From NCBI GenBank assembly GCA_016872855.1, contig VGYV01000007.1, positions 1 through 32,959 of the forward strand: a stretch of DNA of 32,959 nt. Direction: 5' to 3'. The stretch is from Planctomycetota bacterium (GTDB lineage: Bacteria; Planctomycetota; PUPC01; DSUN01). The notes beneath the pieces were generated by a model that was not told where the DNA came from, did not search any database, and saw only the letters and a list, made by a program, of their open reading frames with translations. Position numbers and translations under genes: made by a program. Shown one piece after another: positions 16,494 through 25,395 of the stretch; within the stretch, counting starts at the first letter, position 1, and every line of letters starts with the position of its first letter.

Positions 16494-17677
16494 GACCCAC
16501 TACCCCCAGACCCCCTCTCGCGCGGCTGGCGGGCGGCCTGTTGCTGCTCCTGGCGGCCGCCACGGCCCAGGCCGGCGCCGTCGTCACCGACGCCGTCCAC
16601 CTCAAGACCGCGAAGGACCCTATCATCGAGCGGGGCACAATCCTCGCCGAGTCGATGGACGGGATCGAGATCCAGACCGCCCAGGGCAAGGGCAGCTTCC
16701 CTCTGAGCCGTATCATCCAGGTGGACTACGGCGATAGCCCCGAGGCATACAAGCGCGGCCACGACCGCCGCGAGCAAGGCATCTACCGCGAGGCTATCAC
16801 CTACTTCGAGAATGCGCCAAGGACCCCGAACGCCCGCAAGTTCTGGATCGAGCCGGCCTCCCTCTACTTCGCTGGCCTCTGCTACCTCGAGGAGGGTGCC
16901 GACCTCGATGCTGCCCAGGCGAAGTTCCGCGAACTGCTCCAAGCCCACCCCCAGTCGCGCTGGGTGCCTGACGCCATGTTGGGCCTGGGGAAGGCCCTCT
17001 TCGCCGCCAAGAAGTGGGATCCCGCCCTCGCACAGTTCGGCAGCCTGGCCAAGCTGGCCATCCCCAAGGGCGACACCCCAGGCTGGAGCGATTGGCTCGC
17101 CACCGCCTCGCTCTGGCAGGGCAAGACCTACCTCGAGGCTAAGCGGCCCGACGAGGCCATGAAGTGCGCCAAGAAGGTCCTCGCCGTCATCACGGACCCC
17201 AAGCACGACCTGTACATACAGGGCAAGATGCTCGAAGCGATGGTCCTCCTCGAACAGAGCGAGCCCGAGAAGGCCGTGGCGGAGCTCACTGACCTGATCA
17301 AGAGGCTCGCCCCCCGCGTGGCCGACGAAGTCGAGCACCCCACCCCCACCGCCCGCATGCAGCGCACCGAGGCCCAGTGCCACAACGCCCTCGGCCAGGC
17401 CCTCCTCAAGCAGCACGCCAAGACCAAGAAGGACGAAGACCTACGCGGCGCGCTCCTCGCCTTCCTCTGGACCGTGGTCCTCTACCCCAGGGCCCAGTTC
17501 GTCCCCGAGCACATGGAGGCCCTCTACTTCGCCTCCCAGTGCTTCGACCGGCTGAAGGAGAAAGCCCGCGCAGCAGAGCTGATGCGGGAGCTGACGGACC
17601 GCTATCCGGAGAACCCCTACACCCGCGTGCCCGGCGCAGTGAAAGCCGGCGCCCCGAGAAAGGAGACCGACAAGTGA
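16490..17677 (+). CDS. Exported TPR protein, CpoB/YbgF-like
   Basis: 395 residues from TTG 16490, whose TTGA overlaps the upstream TGA stop; AAGGGAG at 16476-16482 is correctly spaced. A signal peptide with a Leu/Ala-rich core (GGLLLLLAAATAQAGA) is followed by a small N-terminal beta-rich part (about 28-85). Several TPR units come next (about 85-380), including the tidy repeat LDAAQAKFRELLQAHPQSRW near residue 140. The organisation, and its place just before ExbB, recall CpoB/YbgF of the Tol-Pal system, in which a periplasmic TPR protein works with TolQ-TolR. It overlaps the following ExbB gene by 4 bp (GTGA), which suggests translational coupling. Confidence 0.75.
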   Translation: MRPTTPRPPLARLAGGLLLLLAAATAQAGAVVTDAVHLKTAKDPIIERGTILAESMDGIEIQTAQGKGSFPLSRIIQVDYGDSPEAYKRGHDRREQGIYREAITYFENAPRTPNARKFWIEPASLYFAGLCYLEEGADLDAAQAKFRELLQAHPQSRWVPDAMLGLGKALFAAKKWDPALAQFGSLAKLAIPKGDTPGWSDWLATASLWQGKTYLEAKRPDEAMKCAKKVLAVITDPKHDLYIQGKMLEAMVLLEQSEPEKAVAELTDLIKRLAPRVADEVEHPTPTARMQRTEAQCHNALGQALLKQHAKTKKDEDLRGALLAFLWTVVLYPRAQFVPEHMEALYFASQCFDRLKEKARAAELMRELTDRYPENPYTRVPGAVKAGAPRKETDK

Positions 17678-18480
17678 ACAGGATGGGTTGGGTACTGGCG
17701 GCGATGCTGGCGGCGACGGTGGTGGCCGTGGGCCTGACGATGGCGTGGACGCCGGCCGTGGCGGGCGAGGGCGAGAAGGAGAAGCCGGGAACGGTCGAGG
17801 TCACGCCGAAGAAGGCGGAGCCTGAGCCCCCCGGGCCCGCGGAACGGGAGCCGGCCCCCGAGCGGAGCACGTCCCTGTTGGCCCAGCTCAACAAGGGCGG
17901 CGTCATCGGCTGGATCATCATGGCCCTCTCCCCCGTCGCCCTCGCGCTCATCATCGAGCACAGCGTCACCCTCCGCCGCGACAAGATGTGCCCGCCCGAG
18001 CTGGTGCAGGAGCTGAACGACTTCTTCAACGAGGAGCAATACGAGGAGGCACTCGAGCTGTGCAACGTCGAGCGCAACTTCCTCACCAACACCGTGCGGG
18101 CCGGCCTGGCGCGCCTCGATGCCGGCTTCGAGGCCATGCAGCAGGGCATGACCTCCGCCGCCGAAGAGGAGTTCACTAACTACCAGCTTCGCATTAGCTG
18201 GCTCTCCCTCATCGGCAACGTCGCCCCGATGATGGGCCTCCTCGGCACCGTCCAGGGCATGATCGGCGCCTTCGGCAAGATCGCCGAGATGACCGTCGTC
18301 AAGCCCTCCGTCCTCGCAGGCAACATCAACGTCGCGCTCGTCACCACCTTCCAGGGCCTCACCGTTGCCATCCCCGTCATGTGCGCCTACCAGTACATCG
18401 CCAACCGCATCGTCTCCAACGTCCTGGCCTCCGGCAACACGGTGAGCGAGCTGATGGACCGCTTCCGCGGCAAGAAGTAG
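17674..18480 (+). CDS. exbB: ExbB/TolQ/MotA-family proton channel subunit
   Basis: 268 residues from GTG 17674 (AGGAG 8 bases upstream); ATG 17683 would leave the ribosome binding site too far. The N-terminus has an extra signal-like hydrophobic helix (about 5-28) and a Pro/Glu-rich linker (about 30-65). Three ExbB/TolQ helices follow: GGVIGWIIMALSPVALALII (about 72-92), a helix with GLLGTVQGMIGAFG (Thr192), and one with VTTFQGLTVAIPV (Thr224/Thr225). These threonines correspond to the channel-lining positions of TolQ/ExbB/MotA. It should form a pentamer around an ExbD pair in the inner membrane and use the proton gradient to produce movement. The N-terminal extension resembles the longer ExbB versions with a periplasmic leader. 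The partners are the next two genes. Confidence 0.9.
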   Translation: MNRMGWVLAAMLAATVVAVGLTMAWTPAVAGEGEKEKPGTVEVTPKKAEPEPPGPAEREPAPERSTSLLAQLNKGGVIGWIIMALSPVALALIIEHSVTLRRDKMCPPELVQELNDFFNEEQYEEALELCNVERNFLTNTVRAGLARLDAGFEAMQQGMTSAAEEEFTNYQLRISWLSLIGNVAPMMGLLGTVQGMIGAFGKIAEMTVVKPSVLAGNINVALVTTFQGLTVAIPVMCAYQYIANRIVSNVLASGNTVSELMDRFRGKK

Positions 18481-18518
18481 GCCAGGCGCCGTTGCCACAC
18501 CTGTGGAGGTCCGACAAG

Positions 18519-18974
18519 ATGCTCAAGAGCCCCAGCCGGCGAATCATGCTGACCAAGCTCAACATGACGCCCATGATTGACTGCGTCTTCCTCCTCAACC
18601 TCTTCTTCATGACCGTCACCGAGCTCACGCGCCAGGACGAGATCGAGGCCCTGTTGCTGCCGGACATCGAGAACGCCAAGGCCGACGACAACCCGGACCC
18701 CGAGCGCCTGGTGATCAACGTCATGAAGGACGGGGCGATGCTCATCAGCGGCACCGAGCGCACTGATGACCAGGTGATTGACGCCTTGATCACCGAGTCC
18801 CGCCTGACCAGGACCCGGGAGGGGGTGAGCGACAGGACGGTCCTCATCAAGGCCGACAAGCGCACGCCCTTCAGGTTCATCAGGAAACTCATGTTCTGGT
18901 GCGTCCAGCACAACATCAAGATCTGGCGCGTCTCCTTCGGCATCGAGCCGGCCCAAATGGAGGGCGGCCCATAG
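18519..18974 (+). CDS. exbD: ExbD/TolR-family protein, first copy
   Basis: 151 residues from ATG 18519 with GGAGGT 8 bases upstream. It has a short basic cytoplasmic N-terminus and the single ExbD transmembrane helix (about residues 18-36). Its start, LNMTPMIDCVFLL, carries the essential membrane aspartate, Asp21. The remaining periplasmic domain (about 40-145) has the usual TolR/ExbD pattern with a conserved 'LIKADKRTPF' strand. It functions as the proton-responding rotor/stator partner of ExbB. It differs clearly from the second copy in the periplasmic domain, so the two are not a recent duplication. Confidence 0.9.
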   Translation: MLKSPSRRIMLTKLNMTPMIDCVFLLNLFFMTVTELTRQDEIEALLLPDIENAKADDNPDPERLVINVMKDGAMLISGTERTDDQVIDALITESRLTRTREGVSDRTVLIKADKRTPFRFIRKLMFWCVQHNIKIWRVSFGIEPAQMEGGP

Positions 18975-19018
18975 CCCCACGCTGCCGAGGGACCTCATAG
19001 AGCGAGGAGCCTTCCACA

Positions 19019-19471
19019 ATGCCTCTCATCAGCCAGGACACGAAGAAGAGGGTCACGCTCACCGAGCTGAACATGACCCCCATGATTGACTGCGTGTTCC
19101 TCCTCCTCCTGTTCTTCATGGTGGGCATGAAGTTCAAGGAGCTGGACCGGAAGCTCGACACGGACCTGCCGCAGATGGGCAAGCCGAAGCCCGAGGACCC
19201 ATTCGAGCTCAAGACCGAGCTGTGGATCGAAATCCGCGTCCGACCGGGAACCTCGGGCGACAATGCCCAGCCCCTCTACGTCCTCGACCAGGTGCCCATG
19301 GACGCGGCGAGGCTCCACGAGGCCCTGCGCCGCCGGGCAGCAGTCCCGGGTGTCATCAATGACCCCGTCATCCTCGACCCCAGCGACAATGCCCACCACG
19401 GCTGGATCATGACCGCGATGGACTACCTGAACGGGCTGAGGTTCAAGAGCATCAATTTCCGGCAGCGGTGA
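19019..19471 (+). CDS. exbD: ExbD/TolR-family protein, second copy
   Basis: 150 residues from ATG 19019 with GAGGAG 9 bases upstream. The N-terminal transmembrane helix starts LNMTPMIDCVFLLLLFF, with the essential aspartate at Asp24, so both ExbD copies look proton-competent. The periplasmic part (about 45-150) is polar and keeps the 'MDYLNGLRFKSINF' type end of the family. One ExbB followed by two different ExbD genes is the composition of the AglR-AglQ-AglS motor of Myxococcus and is also common in PVC bacteria. No TonB-like protein with a periplasmic Pro-rich linker is encoded nearby. Confidence 0.9.
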   Translation: MPLISQDTKKRVTLTELNMTPMIDCVFLLLLFFMVGMKFKELDRKLDTDLPQMGKPKPEDPFELKTELWIEIRVRPGTSGDNAQPLYVLDQVPMDAARLHEALRRRAAVPGVINDPVILDPSDNAHHGWIMTAMDYLNGLRFKSINFRQR

Positions 19472-19495
19472 CCCCCTGCCGATGGAGGCCCGCTG

Positions 19496-20176
19496 ATGCC
19501 GCGTTCTGCCCCAGCCCTGCTTGTCGCGCTTGCCGCACTCGCCTGTGCCTTGGCCGGCGAGGGCCAGAAGCCCGAGCTGCCAGGGCTCCGCCTCGACCTC
19601 AAGGCCAAGACCATCGAGTTCGACGGCACCTTCTGCCTCGGCGAATACCCTCTCGAGCTCCTCATCTGCCAGAACACCCTCAAAGACTACGAATCCATGA
19701 TCTCCTCCCCCTGCAAGCCCAGCGTCCTCCACACCGCCCTCCTCGCCCTCGGCCTCAAGCCGCGCGTCCGCGACAAGAAGGAGCCGGGCGTCGTCCTCCG
19801 CGAGGGCGACCCCGTGGACCTCCGCCTCCGCTTCACCCGCGAACGCAAAGAGGTCACAGTCGAGCCCCGCGAACTCATCGTCCACCTCGAATCCAAGAGG
19901 CACATCGAGGCCACCCCCTTCGTCTTCTTCGGCTCCTTCCTCTTCCCCGACCCCGAGAACGAGAAGCGCATGATCTACCTGGGCGACGCCGAGAACTGGC
20001 TCATCGGCCTCCTCGGCGACACGGCGAGCGTCATTGACCTCCCGCCCGCCGCCGCGGGCAAGTACGGCGCCCTGGCCATTGACACCAAGGCCGCTCCGCC
20101 CAAGGGCTCCAAAGTCACCGTCATCCTCTCCCCGGCCAAGGACCGCAAGCCCCCCGAGGCCGAGAAGGAGAAGTGA
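19496..20176 (+). CDS. Exported YdjY-type domain protein
   Basis: 226 residues from ATG 19496 with GGAGG 7 bases upstream. It has a signal peptide (MPRSAPALLVALAALACALAG). The mature start (LRLDLKAKTIEFDGTFCLGEYPLELLICQ) and the following 'KDYESMI...KPSVLHTALLALGLKP' are what I recognise as the YdjY domain, a small conserved exported domain frequent in planctomycetes. The function of YdjY is unknown; in E. coli a YdjY gene lies in a predicted redox-related operon. The tail is Lys/Pro/Glu-rich. It is the last gene of the TPR-ExbB-ExbD run, 24 bp after ExbD, so it is probably co-transcribed and may be a periplasmic accessory of the motor. Confidence 0.65.
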   Translation: MPRSAPALLVALAALACALAGEGQKPELPGLRLDLKAKTIEFDGTFCLGEYPLELLICQNTLKDYESMISSPCKPSVLHTALLALGLKPRVRDKKEPGVVLREGDPVDLRLRFTRERKEVTVEPRELIVHLESKRHIEATPFVFFGSFLFPDPENEKRMIYLGDAENWLIGLLGDTASVIDLPPAAAGKYGALAIDTKAAPPKGSKVTVILSPAKDRKPPEAEKEK

Positions 20177-20220
20177 CCCCGAGTATCGGCCCAGGTCAGG
20201 CAGCTCCCCCGGCTGCAAGT

Positions 20221-20306
20221 CCTACCCTCTCCCGACCCTCTCCCTGAGAGGGAGAGGGGTTTGGAACCCCCCTCCCTTCAAGGGAGGGGGTAGGGGGAGG
20301 GTTGGG
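20221..20306. repeat. Two-hairpin palindromic repeat of the CCCTCTCCC type
   Basis: Two stem-loops sit side by side: 20237-20257 (9-bp stem, GAG loop) and 20268-20290 (10-bp stem, TCA loop). Both are built from pyrimidine-rich CCTCTCCC or CCCTCCC strands. The same type with other loops recurs at 26549-26690. Confidence 0.75.
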
Positions 20307-20363
20307 GCCAGGGAACGTCACAGAGTATCAGGACCAGAAGCCACACTTCTCGGAAGCCTCCGA

Positions 20364-21374
20364 TTGCCCAAGCTCGACGCCAACGTCTACGTCACCCGCG
20401 CTATCCCTCAGCCGGGCATTGACCTGCTCGTCGAGGCATGCGCCCGCGTCGGGGTGAACCCCCACGACCGCGTGTTGGCCCGCGACGAGCTTCTCGTCGC
20501 CGTGCGCGGCCGCGACGCCGTGCTCTGCCTCCTCACCGACACGATTGACGCCGCCGTCCTCGACGCCGCGGCGGGCTGCAAGGTCTTCGCCAACTGCGCC
20601 GTCGGCTACAACAACATTGACGTGGCCGCCGCCACGGCCCGCCGCATCGCCGTCACCAACACCCCAGGCGTCCTCACCGACGCCACGGCCGACCTCACCT
20701 GGGCGCTCCTCTTCGCCGCCGCCCGCCGCATCCCCGAGGGCGACCGTTACACGCGGGCCGGCCGGTTCACAGGCTGGTCCCCCATGCTACTCCTCGGCGC
20801 CGACATCAGCGGCCGCACCCTCGGCATCATCGGCGCTGGCCGCATCGGCACCGCCGTCGCTCTCCGCTCACGCGGCTTCCGCATGCGAGTCCTCTACTTC
20901 GACCAGGTCCAGAACGAAGCCCTCGAACAAGCCGTCGGCGCACAGCGCGTGGACCTCGATACCCTGCTCCGCGAATCAGACTTTGTCTCCGTCCACGTCA
21001 GCCTTGATGCCACGACCCGCCACCTCATCGGCGCCCGCGAGCTGGCCGCCATGAAGCCCACCGCCATCCTCCTCAACACGTCCCGCGGCCCCGTGGTGGA
21101 CGAGGCGGCCCTCGTCGCCGCGCTTCGCGAGCGCCGCATCGCCGGCGCCGGCCTCGACGTCTTCGAGGACGAGCCGCGCCTCGCCCCCGGCCTCGCCGAG
21201 CTCGACAACGCCGTCATCCCCCCGCATCTGGGCAGCGCCACCATTGGCACCCGCACCCGCATGGCCACCCTCGCCGCAACCAACCTCCTCGCCGTCCTGC
21301 GCGGCGAGACCCCACCCAACCTCGTCAACCCCGAAGTGCTGGCCTCTGCCCCTGACGGAATTGCGCAGGAGTGA
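20364..21374 (+). CDS. D-2-hydroxyacid dehydrogenase (glyoxylate/hydroxypyruvate reductase-like)
   Basis: 336 residues from TTG 20364, with GGAAG at 20352-20356; longer forms would run through the upstream repeat. It is a full-length member of the D-isomer 2-hydroxyacid dehydrogenase family. The Rossmann motif GAGRIG lies at residues 157-162. The catalytic triad is present: Arg241 (in NTSRGPVVDE), Glu270 (in FEDEP) and His288 (in PPHLGSAT). The substrate-loop region CAVGYNNID near residue 75 is typical of glyoxylate/hydroxypyruvate reductases (GyaR type). It reduces 2-oxoacids with NAD(P)H in the cytoplasm. Exact substrate cannot be fixed from sequence. It is followed, after a 276-bp repeat-bearing gap, by citramalate synthase, so both may serve 2-oxoacid metabolism. 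Confidence 0.88.
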   Translation: MPKLDANVYVTRAIPQPGIDLLVEACARVGVNPHDRVLARDELLVAVRGRDAVLCLLTDTIDAAVLDAAAGCKVFANCAVGYNNIDVAAATARRIAVTNTPGVLTDATADLTWALLFAAARRIPEGDRYTRAGRFTGWSPMLLLGADISGRTLGIIGAGRIGTAVALRSRGFRMRVLYFDQVQNEALEQAVGAQRVDLDTLLRESDFVSVHVSLDATTRHLIGARELAAMKPTAILLNTSRGPVVDEAALVAALRERRIAGAGLDVFEDEPRLAPGLAELDNAVIPPHLGSATIGTRTRMATLAATNLLAVLRGETPPNLVNPEVLASAPDGIAQE

Positions 21375-21440
21375 CGCAGTGGGCTGTCATGGGCACTGGT
21401 CTCACCTCCCCTCCCTCGGTGGCGGCTTGTGGCCACGAGG

Positions 21441-21562
21441 CCGCTTCGCGGGGACCCAAAGCGGCATCTCCGATGCCGCACTCCAAAACCCTCCCGCGCC
21501 AAAGGGACGTGGACTATGGACTGCGGTGACGAAGTCACCGCTTTCGGTTCCCGCGAAGCGGG
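21441..21562. repeat. Two-armed palindromic element with covarying mini-hairpins
   Basis: The arms 21441-21480 and 21522-21562 are inverted copies over the outer part (CCGCTTCGCGGG and AAAGCGG blocks). Each contains a mini-hairpin whose stem differs between arms: ggcatcTCCgatgcc and ggtgacTTCgtcacc. A GCACTCCAAAAC block at about 21477-21488 matches the GTTTGGAGTGC arm of the element at 12802-12863 in reverse orientation. Confidence 0.85.
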
Positions 21563-21650
21563 CAGGGCGGCGCGACCTCCGAGGTTGGGGGCAAAGGCCA
21601 GTCCTCGGTGTAAGGCATGGGCTGAGGGTGCCTGGACCAGGAAGCCACGC

Positions 21651-23234
<1,584 letters not shown>

Positions 23235-23237
<3 letters not shown>

Positions 23238-24884
23238 TACAATGCCCCACGGACAAGGGGACAGGTTCGCAGTCCCGAAGGGACTGGCGTGGGTGGCCGG
23301 CGGCTTCTTCTCTATCTCTGGCGCAGGAGTCGTTCGCAGTCCCGAAGGGGCTGGAGTGGGTGGCCGGCGGCTTCTTCTCTATCTCTGGCGCAGGAGTCGT
23401 TCGCAGTCCCGAAGGGACTGGAGTGGGTGGCCGGCGGCTTCAGCCGCCGGAGCGCGGCGCACAGAGGGCCCAGTCCCGAAGGGACGGCAGAAGCCTTCAC
23501 GGACGCGTCGCGCCCCAGGTGTCTGCCGTCCCTTCGGGACTTCTCTATCTCTGGCGCACGAGTCCGGCGGCTGAAGCCGCCGGCAACCAACTGCGCTCCC
23601 TCTGGGAGCAAGACCTGGTACAATGCCCCACGGACAAGGGGACAGGTTCGCAGTCCCGAAGGGACTGGAGTGGGTGGCCGGCGGCTTCTTCTCTATCTCT
23701 GGCGCACGAGTCGTTCGCAGTCCCGAAGGGACTGGAGTGGGTGGCCGGCGGCTTCAGCCGCCGGAGCGTGGCGCACCCACGGCCCAGTCCCGAAGGGACG
23801 GCAGAAGCCTTCACGGACGCGTCGCGCCCCAGGTGTCTGCCGTCCCTTCGGGACTTCTCTATCTCTGGCGCACGAGTCCGGCGGCTTACGCCGCCGGCAA
23901 CCAACTGCGCTCCCTGTGGGAGCAAGACCTAGTACAATGCCCCACGGACAAGGGGACAGGTTCGCAGTCCCGAAGGGATTGGCGTGGGTGGCCGGCGGCT
24001 TCAGCCGCCGGAGCGCGGCGCACAGAGGGCCCAGTCCCGAAGGGACGGCAGAAGCCTTCACGGACGCGTCACGCCCCAGGTGTCTGCCGTCCCTTCGGGA
24101 CTTCTCTATCTCTGGCGCACGAGTCCGGTGGCTTACGCCGCCGGCAACCAACTGCGCTCCCTGTGGGAGCAAGACCTAGTACAATGCCCCACGGACAAGG
24201 GGACAGGTTCGCAGTCCCGAAGGGACTGGCGTGGGTGGCCGGCGGCTTCAGCCGCCGGAGCGCGGCGCACAGGCGGCCCAGTCCCGAAGGGACGGCAGAA
24301 GCCTTCACGGACGCGTCGCGCCCCAGGTGTCTGCCGTCCCTTCGGGACTTCTCTATCTTTGGCGCAGGAGTCCGGCGGCTGAAGCCGCCGGCAACCAACT
24401 GCGCTCCCTCTGGGAGCAAGACCTAGTACAATGCCCCACGGACAAGGGGACAGGTTCGCAGTCCCGAAGGGGCTGGAGTGGGTGGCCGGCGGCTTCTTCT
24501 CTATCTCTGGCGCACGAGTCCGGCGGCTGAAGCCGCCGGCAACCAACTGCGCTCCCTGTGGGAGCAAGACCTAGTACAATGCCCCACGGACAAGGGGACA
24601 GGTTCGCAGTCCCGAAGGGACTGGCGTGGGTGGCCGGCGGCTTCTTCTCTATCTCTGGCGCATGAGTCGTTCGCAGTCCCGAAGGGACTGGCGTGGGTGG
24701 CCGGCGGCTTCAGCCGCCGGAGCGCGGCGCACAGACGGCCCAGTCCCGAAGGGACGGCAGAAGCCTTCACGGACGCGTCGCGCCCCAGGTGTCTGCCGTC
24801 CCTTCGGGACTTCTCTATCTCTGGCGCACGAGTCCGGCGGCTGAAGCCGCCGGCAACCAACTGCGCTCCCTCTGGGAGCAAGAC
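23235..24884. repeat. Mosaic array of six palindrome-rich repeat units
   Basis: Six units start at TACAATGCCCCACGGACAAG-type anchors at 23238, 23619, 23933, 24180, 24427 and 24575. Unit lengths are 381, 314, 247, 247, 148 and about 310 bp. They are explained by four blocks: A (anchor plus cagtcccGAAgggactg hairpin), B (a 67-bp insert), C (a long hairpin) and D (tail). The order is ABBCD, ABCD, ACD, ACD, AD, ABCD. Block C forms a perfect 20-bp stem around a loop of about 30 nt. Block D carries ccggcggc/gccgccgg and gctccc/gggagc hairpins. Unit lengths are mostly not multiples of three, so it is not coding. Confidence 0.92.
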
Positions 24885-25395
24885 AGTGCGATGGCAGCGA
24901 GCTTGTCCCTTCATTTGTGGGGCGATGCACTTCGCACACAGACAGAGGGGTCGCCAGGTACGAACACGGGCGGGTGGGCCCCGCGGCAGGCGGCCCCGTC
25001 CGTCTCGCTCCGCGCAAGTCCCCATGAGTTCGGCTAGAAATTCTCGCAGTGGAGCGCTTGACAAACGCCGCGGGTAGAGTATAATACTGGTGTCGTGACA
25101 GGTCGCGCTGCCCCACAGCGCGTCCTCACGAAAGGGTGGGCGGCTGGAGCCGCCGGCCCAGTGGCCTCCTCGAATGGCGGCCGCTGAACAATCCTCTTGT
25201 TCCGCAATCCCATACATAACAGCGGCTTATGGCTCGGCAGCCAACGCGCAGGGCGCCGGAGCCGCCACCGGCACCGTAGCCACGCGCCAGGGCTGGCCAA
25301 GCCAGAGGAGGTGACCACCGTAGCAGGCCAAGGCGTCGCTGGGCGCTGCGAGGGCAGCATAGTGGGACACTCGTAAGTGCTTGAGGAGAAAGAAC
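24885..25395 (+). other. Gene-free stretch: promoter and ~300-nt structured leader
   Basis: No convincing gene is seen between the repeat array and the AAA ATPase. Downstream of the promoter at 25058-25085 the leader contains hairpins at 25105-25121 (GCGCTG paired with CAGCGC) and about 25138-25153 (ggcggcTGGAgccgcc). A 46-codon frame at 25174-25314 has no ribosome binding site. Confidence 0.6.
25058..25085 (+). promoter_or_regulatory. Near-consensus sigma-70 promoter upstream of the AAA ATPase
   Basis: TTGACA at 25058-25063 and TATAAT at 25080-25085 are perfect consensus boxes with a 16-bp spacer. Transcription would start near 25092, about 300 nt before the ATG at 25396. Confidence 0.8.

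Noticed and set aside
25174-25314. A 46-codon frame in the leader of the AAA ATPase
   Set aside because: There is no ribosome binding site (the preceding bases are CCTCCT) and no recognisable motif such as an HTH.
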